From contig SLST01000142.1 in assembly GCA_007130265.1 (NCBI GenBank), forward strand, positions 1-12,237: a DNA stretch of 12,237 nt. The letters are read 5' to 3'. The position numbers were made by a program, and so were the translations under genes. Positions 1 through 6,797 of this stretch are shown here, in pieces. The notes beneath the pieces were generated by a model. That model worked only from the letters and a program-made list of their open reading frames with translations, did not search any database and was not told the origin of the DNA. Within the stretch, counting starts at the first letter, position 1. The number at the start of each line of letters is the position of its first letter. The stretch is from Spirochaetales bacterium (GTDB lineage Bacteria; Spirochaetota; Spirochaetia; DSM-27196; SLST01).

Positions 1-142
1 GAGACAGGAGTCGGTGAGCGCGATTCGTGTCGCCGGGTCATAGTTCGCTGTTGAGGAAGGCATGTCCCAGCGTCGCGGCTTTCGTCTGGCGTGTCAAGAA
101 CTCGTCGCTCGGGTATCGGCTGGCCGGGCTCGTCCGCCCCGG
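1..142. other. Left-edge stretch with no supportable gene
   Basis: Nothing here can be called with confidence. On the plus strand two frames are open from the edge but close early (stops near 43 and 54), so at most a few C-terminal codons of an upstream gene could be present. On the minus strand an ATG at 62-60 opens a frame beginning MPSSTANYDPATRIAL that runs off the left edge. It has no clear Shine-Dalgarno sequence, so it is only a possible start of the next gene after the lipoprotein. A GC-rich imperfect inverted repeat lies around 124-142, just past the lipoprotein stop codon, and has no T-tract. Confidence 0.3.
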
Positions 143-1219
143 TCACATCTCGACCGGCACGTCCACAACGACTTCGGCTGAGACCGCGACAATACCCCCG
201 TCAACGTCACGGGCAACGACCCGGTACCGGTACGACTCGCCGGCCGTCACGCTGTGATCGACAAATGAACGGGATTGCCCGGAGCTGAACGAGTCACAGT
301 CGAAGCACGAGATGGGCACGAACTCGTGGGAGCGGTGGATGATGTACGAGTCGGTGTCGCCGCCGAAGTCCCACGCGAGGGTTACGGAGCCCGAGTCTAC
401 GCGCACCCCCGCCGGATGGACGTCGAGCGAGGGCAGGGACCCGCGCTGCGCCACCACGCCGTCGATCTCATCGCTCATCAGGGCGATGGTGGTTGACGAG
501 TAGTGGACCGGGGGATCGGTCGCCAGGAACGTAGGCGACATGATGGTTGTCTCCGCGCCGTGATCCATTCTCGCACCCAGGTTGAAGCCGATCATCCGGG
601 CGGCAATCGTCGCCCGCAATGCGGCCGCCTGTGCCGGGGTCAGCGAGAAGCCGGACGGTGTGAACGCCATCACGCCGGCGGAAAACGGATGTCCGACCAC
701 GTCGACGTACGCAATCGACTGCGGGGATTCGAGCTTCCGGTGCGAGAGCAGCAGGGCGTGGGGTTGCCATGGTGCTCCGGGTGAATCGAGCTCGGCCGCC
801 TTCCATTCGCGCAGCTTCTGCGGGTAGTCGCTAATGCTCACCGTGTCCGGATCACCGGACACGGTCTCGGGGTCGAGGAACACCGGCTCCGTCCGGACGC
901 TCACGTCGAAATGCAGACCCAGCTCCGCGGCAAGCAGGCGCTGGAGGAGCATGGTGGACTCGCCCATGCGCAGGACGGTACCGGCATCAACCGACGGGCT
1001 CATATCGCTGAGAAGGACGATCTCGAGGTACGGGATCGCCTCAGGAGCGTCACTCGGGATCTCCGGGAGAACCGGCAGCGCAGGATCATCCTCAAGCGTG
1101 TCGACAGGGACGGCCGTGGGCGGGTCGTTGATCCCGGAACACGCGACCAGAAGTACGAGGATCGCGATAGGCAGGACGCCACGCACTACCAGACGCTGGA
1201 AGGTTTCTGATACACACAT
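143..1219 (-). CDS. Lipoprotein with degenerate (catalytically dead) reprolysin-like metzincin domain and Fn3-like domain
   Basis: A 358-residue exported lipoprotein. The start is supported by a GAGGTGAA ribosome site just before the ATG. Residues 1-27 form a basic/hydrophobic signal ending in the lipobox LVAC, with C27 as the lipidation site. A Pro/Asp-rich linker follows to about residue 62. Residues about 64-250 can be aligned by eye to the ADAM/reprolysin (M12B) catalytic domain: YLEIVLLSD (start strand), LHFDVSV, a KLREWKAAEL helix, HALLLSH, SIAYVDVVG, then the active-site helix RMIGFNLGARMDH (208-220) and the Met-turn TIMSP (225-229). In the family the helix reads HExxHxxGxxHD. Here the histidines and glutamate are R208, M209, F212 and M218, while G215, D219 and M227 are kept. 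Zinc binding and proteolysis are therefore not expected. Residues about 262-356 look like a fibronectin type III fold (LAWDFGGDTDSYIIHRS, YRYRVVARD), with C305 and C308 close together. A binding or scaffold role at the cell surface or in the periplasm is inferred. Lipoprotein status is well supported; the family assignment was made by pattern, without a search. Confidence 0.8.
   Translation of the reverse strand: MCVSETFQRLVVRGVLPIAILVLLVACSGINDPPTAVPVDTLEDDPALPVLPEIPSDAPEAIPYLEIVLLSDMSPSVDAGTVLRMGESTMLLQRLLAAELGLHFDVSVRTEPVFLDPETVSGDPDTVSISDYPQKLREWKAAELDSPGAPWQPHALLLSHRKLESPQSIAYVDVVGHPFSAGVMAFTPSGFSLTPAQAAALRATIAARMIGFNLGARMDHGAETTIMSPTFLATDPPVHYSSTTIALMSDEIDGVVAQRGSLPSLDVHPAGVRVDSGSVTLAWDFGGDTDSYIIHRSHEFVPISCFDCDSFSSGQSRSFVDHSVTAGESYRYRVVARDVDGGIVAVSAEVVVDVPVEM
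840..865. repeat. Perfect 11-bp stem-loop inside the lipoprotein gene
   Basis: ACCGTGTCCGG at 840-850 is the exact reverse complement of CCGGACACGGT at 855-865, with the 4-nt loop ATCA between. It lies within the coding sequence and encodes part of the linker ETVSGDPDTVS (residues 118-128), where the protein shows a short TVS repeat. It may be only a coding coincidence, but an 11-bp perfect stem with a tetraloop is strong for a coding region and could fold in the mRNA. Confidence 0.6.
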
Positions 1220-1245
1220 CGGTTCACCTCGGTTGGCCCAATTTC

Positions 1246-1251
1246 ATTATA
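1246..1251 (-). promoter_or_regulatory. Probable -10 element for the lipoprotein gene
   Basis: The minus strand reads TATAAT exactly at 1251-1246, in the only AT-rich stretch of the intergenic region and 27 bp upstream of the lipoprotein ATG. Transcription would begin near 1239, leaving a leader of about 20 nt that carries the GAGGTGAA ribosome site. No matching -35 is found at 16-18 bp. A TTGACC lies at 1279-1274 but the spacing is 22 bp, too long for a standard promoter. No convincing promoter was found for the divergent plus-strand operon starting at 1364. Confidence 0.5.
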
Positions 1252-1363
1252 AAATCACTCATGTTTTGCGACGGGTCAAGCCAACAGACAGCTGAGCCTC
1301 CCTGAACCGCTACACCACCTGTTCTCACTCGGCCGCAGATGATAGGCTGCACGCAGGAAGAAC

Positions 1364-3028
1364 ATGGATCATATGCGCACAGATCATCACGGAATCGCCC
1401 ATTTCGAGTTCGCCGATCCTCAGTCTGCGGATGAGCGCCAGGACGGCGATGCGCTCGAGCTGATCGTCGAGGGGCCGGCAGGCCGCCGATGGCGGGTGCC
1501 GGGGTTCGCGCGCGGCTCCGCGGCCACTGAAGCGAAACGCTTTGGCGCCCGGTTCTCCCCGCCGTCTGCCGGGGAGTATTCCTACCGCGCCCAATGGGTA
1601 GGGCCGGACGCTCCGCGCCGGCCCGCGGCCGACGGGAGCTTCGCGATCGACGAGGCGACCCCGGGAGAGGATGCGCGGCGCCGCGGCCGGCTTCGCGCGG
1701 CCGCAGACGGCAGGCATCTGGAGTGGACGAGCGGCGAGCCCTTCCTCTGGCTCGCCGACACGTGGTGGATGGCCTTCTCGCCGCGGATCGACGACGCGGG
1801 GTTCACGGCACTCTGCCGCGACCGGAAAGCGAAGGGCTTTTCGGTCGTGCAGCTCGTCGCGGGGCTCTTCCCGGACATGCCGCCGCTCGACGAACGGGGG
1901 GCAAACGCAGGAGGCACCGCATGGCTTCCGGAGTTCGCCGGGGTGAACCCGGACTACTACGACGAAGCGGACAGGCGGATCGAGACGATCGTCGACCACG
2001 GGCTCGTTCCCTGTATCGTCGGTTGCTGGGGCTACTACCTGAGCCTCGCGTCGGAGGCGACGATGCGTGAGCACTGGCGCCACCTCATCGCACGGTACGC
2101 GGCGTATCCGGTGGTTTTCTGTCTGGCCGGGGAGACCCGCATGCCCTACTACCTCTCGCCTGATCCGGAGGGCGACCGCGCGCGCCAGACCGAAGGGTGG
2201 ACGCGGGTCGCCCGGTTCGTCCGCGAAACCGACCCGTACGGCAATCTGCTGACGACCCACCCGGACCAGCGCGGGCGGGAGCAGCTCACGGACGCGTCGC
2301 TGCTCGATTTCGAGATGCTGCAGACCGGGCACAGCGACCGTGCCTCACTCCCCTTCACGGTCACTGCGGTGCGCGAGTCACACGACGCAGGCGAGATGCC
2401 GGTCATAGATTCCGAGGTGTGCTACGAGGGAATAGGCGCTGCCTGTCGCGAGGAGGTGCAGCGGTACCTCTTCTGGATCTGCCTCCTCAACGGCGCCTGC
2501 GGCCACACGTACGGGGCAAACGGGCTCTGGCAGGCAAACGGCGCCGACGCTCCGTACGGTCCGTCGCCGCACGGCATGGAGTGGGGAGACATTCCGTGGA
2601 CCGACGCGATGAACCTGCCGGGTTCCGCGGCGGTCGGTCGACAGAAGCGCTTCCTCGAGGACCTTCCCTGGTGGACACTCGAGCCGGCCCATGGCGTCAC
2701 CGATCCCCCGGCCTCCGCGGAGCACCCGATGCGCCCGCACGCGGCGAGATCGCCCGACGGCGGACTCTGCCTCGTCTACTTTCCGGAGTACCCGTGGCGG
2801 GCGTTCGAGCTCGGCGGCTTCCGGTCCGGGACGGAGGTGAGTCTGCAGGTGTTTGACCCGGTTCGCGGAACGCTGCACGACCGGCCCAACGTTACGGCGG
2901 ACGCCGACGGACAGATCACGATCCCCGGTCCGACGCCGGACTACGAGGGACGAGCGTTCTTCCCCTTCTTCCAGGACTGGCTGCTCATCGTCGGCACCGT
3001 CGATCGCCCGTCGGCCGGCGAGAAATAA
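1364..3028 (+). CDS. DUF4038 / GH140-like (apiosidase-like) glycoside hydrolase
   Basis: A 554-residue protein. The ATG at 1364 is preferred over the in-frame ATG at 1373 because AGGAAG (1355-1360) is correctly spaced only for the first. No signal peptide is visible, so a cytoplasmic location is inferred. Residues about 10-95 look like an N-terminal beta-sandwich (DUF5060-like). The TIM barrel runs from about 105 to 440, with the family hallmarks FLWLADTWWMAFS (127-139), KGFSVVQLVAG (157-167), CWGYYLS (221-227), VFCLAGETR (251-259) and PVIDSEVCYEG (346-356). E257 and E351 sit at barrel strand ends and are candidate catalytic acids, which is inference. Residues about 445-543 match the C-terminal beta-domain often annotated Collagen_bind_2 in DUF4038 proteins, ending FFPFFQDWLLIV. 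Characterised GH140 members remove apiose from rhamnogalacturonan II, but the wider family is functionally diverse, so the substrate is open. The next gene follows after 18 bp, so the two are probably co-transcribed. Confidence 0.85.
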   Translation: MDHMRTDHHGIAHFEFADPQSADERQDGDALELIVEGPAGRRWRVPGFARGSAATEAKRFGARFSPPSAGEYSYRAQWVGPDAPRRPAADGSFAIDEATPGEDARRRGRLRAAADGRHLEWTSGEPFLWLADTWWMAFSPRIDDAGFTALCRDRKAKGFSVVQLVAGLFPDMPPLDERGANAGGTAWLPEFAGVNPDYYDEADRRIETIVDHGLVPCIVGCWGYYLSLASEATMREHWRHLIARYAAYPVVFCLAGETRMPYYLSPDPEGDRARQTEGWTRVARFVRETDPYGNLLTTHPDQRGREQLTDASLLDFEMLQTGHSDRASLPFTVTAVRESHDAGEMPVIDSEVCYEGIGAACREEVQRYLFWICLLNGACGHTYGANGLWQANGADAPYGPSPHGMEWGDIPWTDAMNLPGSAAVGRQKRFLEDLPWWTLEPAHGVTDPPASAEHPMRPHAARSPDGGLCLVYFPEYPWRAFELGGFRSGTEVSLQVFDPVRGTLHDRPNVTADADGQITIPGPTPDYEGRAFFPFFQDWLLIVGTVDRPSAGEK

Positions 3029-3046
3029 CCCATAAAGGAGCTCAGT

Positions 3047-4177
3047 ATGAAGATTACGGCAGTCCGCGCTTACCCCATCAGCGAGTGGCGCACCTTCCTG
3101 TTCATCGTCGTAGAGACCGACCAAGGAATCACCGGCCTCGGAGAGGCCGGCCTGACCGGTCAGGAGCGCGCCATGATGGGCGCGGTCGACTCGCTCCGGG
3201 AGATGATCGTGGGAGAGGATCCCTTTCGCATCGAGCACCTGTGGCAGCTCATGTTCCGCGGCGCCTTCTTCCCCGCGCAGCGGGTCATCTCCTCGGCGAT
3301 CGCCGGAATCGACATGGCTCTCTGGGACATCAAGGGCAAGGCGCTCGGCGTCCCCGTGTACGAGCTCCTCGGCGGCCGGGTGCGCGACAAAGTCGTCTGT
3401 TACCCGCACTGCGGCGGCGAGACCACTGAGGCGCTCGTCGACGATGCGCGCGCCAGAGTAGCCGAGGGCTGGCGCTTCGTCCGCTGGGGAGTATCGTCCG
3501 AAGGGGACGTGATCGAACCGCGCCGCGCCGTGCGGCAGGCGATCGAGCAATTCGACGCGCTGCGCAGCGCCCTTGGTGACGAGGTGGAGCTCTGCATCGA
3601 CGTCCATACCCGGCTCGACCCGAGCGACGCGGTGACGCTCTGCCGCGAGGTCGAGCCGTACCGCCCCTACTTCGTCGAAGATCCGCTGCGGGCCGAGAAC
3701 TACCAGCTGTACCGGATGCTGCGGTCGCGTACCGGTGTTCCCATCGCCGCCGGCGAGCACTACAGCAGCAAGTGGGAGTTTCGACAGGTCATCGAGGAAG
3801 ACCTGATCGACTACGCGCGGATCGACCTCGCGATCTGCGCCGGCCTCACGGAGGCGCGCAAGATCGCCGGGTGGTGTGAAACCCACTCAATCCGCCTCGC
3901 CGTGCACAACCCGATCGGGCCGGTCAGCACGTCGGCCTGCCTCCACCTCAACCTCGCGACGTCGAACTTCGGCGTCCAGGAGCTCCCCCGGCGCCCGAAC
4001 GAGAGCCTCGCGGACCTCGTGCTCCACCAGCCCCAGTGGAAGGAGGGCTACCTCCTGCCGCCCGAGCGCCCGGGCCTGGGGATAGAGCTCGACACGAAGG
4101 TGCTCGAGAAGTATCCCTACGAGCCGAAGGCGCTCGCCAGGCTCAACCGCGAGGACGGCTCGTTCACGAACTGGTAA
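3047..4177 (+). CDS. Enolase-superfamily sugar acid dehydratase, D-galactonate dehydratase-like (mandelate racemase/muconate lactonizing family)
   Basis: A 376-residue full-length enzyme with AAGGAG just upstream of the ATG. The N-terminal capping domain spans about 1-110 (start MKITAVRAYPIS; IDMALWDIKGKALGVPVYELLGG at 88-110). The barrel carries the Mg2+ ligands D185 (CIDVHTR), E211 (FVEDPL) and E237 (AGEH), the candidate base H187, D260, H287 in HNPIGPVS, and E312 in VQELP. These positions match the Mg ligands and catalytic residues I recall for E. coli D-galactonate dehydratase (183, 185, 209, 235, 258, 285, 310), each offset by two. That strongly supports dehydration of an aldonate to a 2-keto-3-deoxy acid. 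The exact sugar acid cannot be told from sequence, since this subgroup also contains mannonate and other aldonate dehydratases. It lies 18 bp downstream of the DUF4038 hydrolase in a probable operon, suggesting catabolism of a sugar acid released from a plant or algal polysaccharide. Confidence 0.9.
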   Translation: MKITAVRAYPISEWRTFLFIVVETDQGITGLGEAGLTGQERAMMGAVDSLREMIVGEDPFRIEHLWQLMFRGAFFPAQRVISSAIAGIDMALWDIKGKALGVPVYELLGGRVRDKVVCYPHCGGETTEALVDDARARVAEGWRFVRWGVSSEGDVIEPRRAVRQAIEQFDALRSALGDEVELCIDVHTRLDPSDAVTLCREVEPYRPYFVEDPLRAENYQLYRMLRSRTGVPIAAGEHYSSKWEFRQVIEEDLIDYARIDLAICAGLTEARKIAGWCETHSIRLAVHNPIGPVSTSACLHLNLATSNFGVQELPRRPNESLADLVLHQPQWKEGYLLPPERPGLGIELDTKVLEKYPYEPKALARLNREDGSFTNW

Positions 4178-4197
4178 GGGCCCGGCATGCTCGTCGC

Positions 4198-4214
4198 CGG
4201 CGGACCCTCCGCCG
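4198..4214. terminator. Possible terminator hairpin between convergent genes
   Basis: CGGCGGA (4198-4204) and TCCGCCG (4208-4214) form a perfect 7-bp stem with a 3-nt loop in the 45-bp gap between the converging stops of the dehydratase and the TIM-barrel gene. The location suits a bidirectional terminator. There is no T-tract on either side, so this is a weak call. Confidence 0.35.
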
Positions 4215-4222
4215 CGGCCGCC

Positions 4223-5083
4223 TCAGCGCAGGGCATGATCTGCGAGCGCCTGCGTCTCGGCCACGAGCTTCTTCCACGCGTCGCGGCTGAAGGAGCCGTC
4301 ACGTCGGTGCGCAAAGGGCGGCGTCTCGATGCACGCCGGGTGCGCGTAACCGATCGCCGCCATGCCGGCGAAGATGGCGTCCCAGTCCACGAGGCCCCGG
4401 CCGGGGGCGAGGTGCGAGTCGCGATCGCCGGCGTTGTCCGCAAGGTGAAAGGCGGCGAGCATCGGCGCCATCGAGCGGAAGAACTCACCGGCGTCGTCAG
4501 GCCCTCCGGCAACGAGCGCGTGTCCCGTGTCCAGGCAGAAGCCAAGGTTCGGATCGGCGAAGCGCTCTCCAATCGCAGAGAGGTGCTCCGGCCTGGAGCC
4601 GACGCGCGGACCGTCCGCCCCGGGAAGCATGTTCTCGATCGCGATCACGAGCCCAAGCGACGCTGCCCGCGGCAGGAGCGCCTCGAGGCTCCGGCCGAGC
4701 CGACCGAGGTAGTTATCGAACCCCTCGAGGTCGACGTTGAAGCGATTGGTCGACGGGTGCTGAATGACCACGCGGGCGCCGAGCGCCGCAGCCCGTTCCA
4801 TATGAGAGATCATTGTGTCCACCGCTGCGCGCCGCGTCGTCTCGTACAAGCAGACGATGTCGTCGTCGGGCTTGAACGGCAGATGGTAGCTGCCGATCCC
4901 GAGCCCGGCGTCGCGGTAGCGACGGGCGATCTGCTCGAGCTCGGCGTCGGTCTCGTCCGGGAAAAGCTCGGCCGCCCCCTCGATGCCGGACAAGCCGGCC
5001 GCGGTGCAGGTCGCGATGATCTCGTCGTGCGGCATTCCCACGAAGTTGTAGCCGGTCGTCGACCAGGTCCATGTCTGCTCCAT
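4223..5083 (-). CDS. Sugar phosphate isomerase/epimerase-like TIM-barrel protein (AP endonuclease family 2 fold)
   Basis: A 286-residue protein. The frame is open far upstream, but the ATG at 5083 is chosen because GAGGGAGG precedes it at good spacing, a promoter lies just upstream, and homology-like sequence begins at MEQTWTWSTTGYNF. The fold is the xylose-isomerase-like barrel (PF01261). Visible features are GLSGIEGAAELFPDE (30-44), VVIQHPS (105-111) and the likely metal ligands E150 (IAIENM), D185 and H188 (CLDTGHA), H213 (AFHLADN) and E253 (CIETPP), followed by the family motif PGRGLVDW (227-234). Family members include hydroxypyruvate isomerase, tagatose/psicose epimerases and inosose-handling enzymes; the substrate here is not determined. 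It is transcribed toward the dehydratase gene and divergently from the amidase. A role in the same sugar pathway is inferred from location. Confidence 0.85.
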   Translation of the reverse strand: MEQTWTWSTTGYNFVGMPHDEIIATCTAAGLSGIEGAAELFPDETDAELEQIARRYRDAGLGIGSYHLPFKPDDDIVCLYETTRRAAVDTMISHMERAAALGARVVIQHPSTNRFNVDLEGFDNYLGRLGRSLEALLPRAASLGLVIAIENMLPGADGPRVGSRPEHLSAIGERFADPNLGFCLDTGHALVAGGPDDAGEFFRSMAPMLAAFHLADNAGDRDSHLAPGRGLVDWDAIFAGMAAIGYAHPACIETPPFAHRRDGSFSRDAWKKLVAETQALADHALR

Positions 5084-5107
5084 ACTGCCTCCCTCGCTTC
5101 TCGGCCG

Positions 5108-5136
5108 ATCATAGGGGATCATGGCCGCTCCTGCAA
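5108..5136 (-). promoter_or_regulatory. Sigma70-type promoter for the TIM-barrel gene
   Basis: On the minus strand TTGCAG (5136-5131, 4 of 6 to consensus) and TATGAT (5113-5108, 5 of 6) are separated by exactly 17 bp. Transcription would begin near 5101, leaving a leader of about 18 nt that includes the GAGGGAGG ribosome site. This also supports the ATG at 5083 over any upstream start. Confidence 0.55.
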
Positions 5137-5161
5137 CCGGAGAGCCCCGCCGGAGAGCCCC
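5137..5161. repeat. Tandem direct repeat CCGGAGAGCCCC x2 next to a promoter
   Basis: CCGGAGAGCCCC occurs at 5137-5148 and again at 5150-5161, a 13-bp period. The array abuts the -35 box of the minus-strand promoter and lies in the short region dividing it from the amidase gene. It could be a regulator binding site for either gene or a chance duplication. Confidence 0.5.
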
Positions 5162-5182
5162 CGCCGGCTTGCCCTGCCGGCG
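5162..5182. repeat. GC-rich stem-loop upstream of the amidase gene
   Basis: CGCCGGC (5162-5168) pairs with GCCGGCG (5176-5182) around a 7-nt loop, directly after the tandem repeat and 31 bp before the amidase start codon. It would lie in the amidase leader or promoter zone. No plus-strand -10/-35 pair was recognised nearby. Confidence 0.4.
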
Positions 5183-5213
5183 AGCTTCGGGCAGACTGTG
5201 CCCAGGAGTTCCC

Positions 5214-6797
5214 ATGCGTGAATGGACGATCGACGAATTGCACGAGGCGTACCGCAGAGGGACGACTACCCCGGTCGCGGTCTGTGAGGAGTATCTCCAC
5301 CGCATCGAACAGGTGAGCGCGCGCGGCCCTGCAATCAACGCGGTAATCGAGGTGAACCCGCAGGCGCTCGAGATCGCCCGCGACTGTGCGGCGTCCGGCC
5401 CGAAGGAGTTCGGACTGCTCCACGGCATACCGGTGCTCCTGAAGGACAACATTGACACCGGCGACCGGCTGCAGACGACCGCCGGCAGCCTCGCGCTCGT
5501 CGGAGCTCCCCCACCGCGCGACGCCTTTCTCGTCGAGCGGCTTCGCGCCGAAGGGGCGATCATCCTCGGCAAGACCAACCTCTCCGAGTGGGCGAATTTC
5601 CGCTCGACGAGATCGAACAGCGGCTGGTCGAGCCGCGGCGGGCAGACCCGTAACCCCTATGTACTCGACCGGAACCCGTGCGGGTCGAGCTCCGGATCCG
5701 GCGCCGCGATCGCGGCCAATCTCGCAGTCGTCGCGTTGGGAACGGAGACCGACGGCTCGGTAACCTGCCCCGCGGCCCACAACTCGCTCGTCGGGGTCAA
5801 ACCGACGCTCGGTACCGTGAGCCGCACCGGCATCATCCCGGTCGCCGCGAGTCAGGATACCGCCGGCCCCATGGCCCGCACGGTGCGCGACGCGGCCTTC
5901 CTCCTGCAGGCGACCGCGGGACGCGATGAGCTCGACGCGGCGACTTTCGCGGCGGCCGACTACCTCGCGTGCCTCGACGCGAGCTTCCTTGCAGGCAAGA
6001 GGATCGGGGTCGCCCGCAACGGCGCCGACGTGCACCGCGGAACGGTCGCCCCGTTCAAGGCAGCGCTCGCGGCGATCGAGGCGGCGGGCGCAACCCTCGT
6101 CGACCCGGCCAACCTTCCCGACTCTGGACGTATGCACGAGCACGAGCTCACGGTCCTGCATTACGAGTTCAGACACGGCCTCGCCGCCTACTTCGAGAGG
6201 CGGTTCGGCACCGCCGCGGGATCGGCGGCTGCCGGCGATGTGCGCCGGGGCGGATCGGGACTTCGCACCGTCGACGACGTGATCTCCTTCAACGAAGAGC
6301 ATGCCGACGAGGTACTTCGGTACTTCGGTCACGAACACATGGTGGCAGCGGCCGCATGCGGCCCCCTCACCGACGAGGAGTACCGCGAAGCGCTCCGGGA
6401 GAGCAGACAGCTCGCCGGACCCGACGGGCTCGAGGCGCTCTTCGGGTCGCACCAGCTCGACGCCCTCGTCGCGCCCACCAACGGTCCGGCCTGGCTGATC
6501 GACCACGTCAACGGTGACTACTACACCGGCGGTCGGATGTCGAGTGCCCCGGCGATCTCCGGCGCCCCGCATATAACCCTGCCGATGGGCTACTATCGAG
6601 GACTCCCGCTCGGGCTCTCGTTCGTCGGGAGATTCGGCGACGACGCCCGGCTCCTGGGCATGGCGTACGCCTTCGAACAGGCGACGCGGGTTCGCCGCCC
6701 GCCGCAGTTCGAGAAGACCGTCAGAGATCGAACTCGAGGACGCTCTCGGTGCCGTTCTGATCCGTCATGCAAAACGTCCCGCCAAGCTGCTCGCTGA
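5214..6797 (+). CDS. Amidase signature family enzyme with a 3' end running into the converging kinase gene
   Basis: A 527-residue amide hydrolase from the ATG at 5214, chosen because AGGAG (5204-5208) sits 5 nt before it and MREWTIDELHEAYRRG is a typical amidase N-terminus; the frame is open further upstream. The Ser-cisSer-Lys triad is visible: K77 in VLLKDNID, S158 in CGSSSGSG and S182 in ETDGSVTCPA, the last two 24 residues apart as usual in the family. HNSLVGVKPTLG (189-200) and SQDTAGPMARTVRDAA (213-228) follow. The GTETDGS-CPA form resembles peptide amidases and related enzymes more than the GatA glutamyl-tRNA subunit, and no gatB/gatC neighbours are present. No clear signal peptide is seen. 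The recognisable enzyme ends near residue 500; the last about 25 residues (VRDRTRGRSRCRSD...) are Arg-rich and encoded in the 77 bp antisense to the kinase gene, so they look like readthrough rather than conserved protein. The substrate is unknown. Confidence 0.88.
   Translation: MREWTIDELHEAYRRGTTTPVAVCEEYLHRIEQVSARGPAINAVIEVNPQALEIARDCAASGPKEFGLLHGIPVLLKDNIDTGDRLQTTAGSLALVGAPPPRDAFLVERLRAEGAIILGKTNLSEWANFRSTRSNSGWSSRGGQTRNPYVLDRNPCGSSSGSGAAIAANLAVVALGTETDGSVTCPAAHNSLVGVKPTLGTVSRTGIIPVAASQDTAGPMARTVRDAAFLLQATAGRDELDAATFAAADYLACLDASFLAGKRIGVARNGADVHRGTVAPFKAALAAIEAAGATLVDPANLPDSGRMHEHELTVLHYEFRHGLAAYFERRFGTAAGSAAAGDVRRGGSGLRTVDDVISFNEEHADEVLRYFGHEHMVAAAACGPLTDEEYREALRESRQLAGPDGLEALFGSHQLDALVAPTNGPAWLIDHVNGDYYTGGRMSSAPAISGAPHITLPMGYYRGLPLGLSFVGRFGDDARLLGMAYAFEQATRVRRPPQFEKTVRDRTRGRSRCRSDPSCKTSRQAAR

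Noticed and set aside
1..62. Possible start of a minus-strand gene (MPSSTANYDPATRIAL...)
   Set aside because: Only about 20 codons are visible, with no clear ribosome site and no recognisable motif.
2378..3886. Long 502-residue minus-strand open frame spanning the hydrolase and dehydratase genes
   Set aside because: It lies antisense to two clearly recognised enzymes, has an Arg/Val/Glu-rich composition with no motif, and is the usual shadow frame of high-GC coding DNA.
5084..5578. N-terminal extension of the TIM-barrel gene to 5578
   Set aside because: The extension is antisense to the amidase, and the ribosome site and promoter both point to the ATG at 5083.
5109..6572. 487-residue minus-strand open frame opposite the amidase
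   Set aside because: It is antisense to an amidase with an intact catalytic triad. Its composition is shadow-like and no domain can be recognised.
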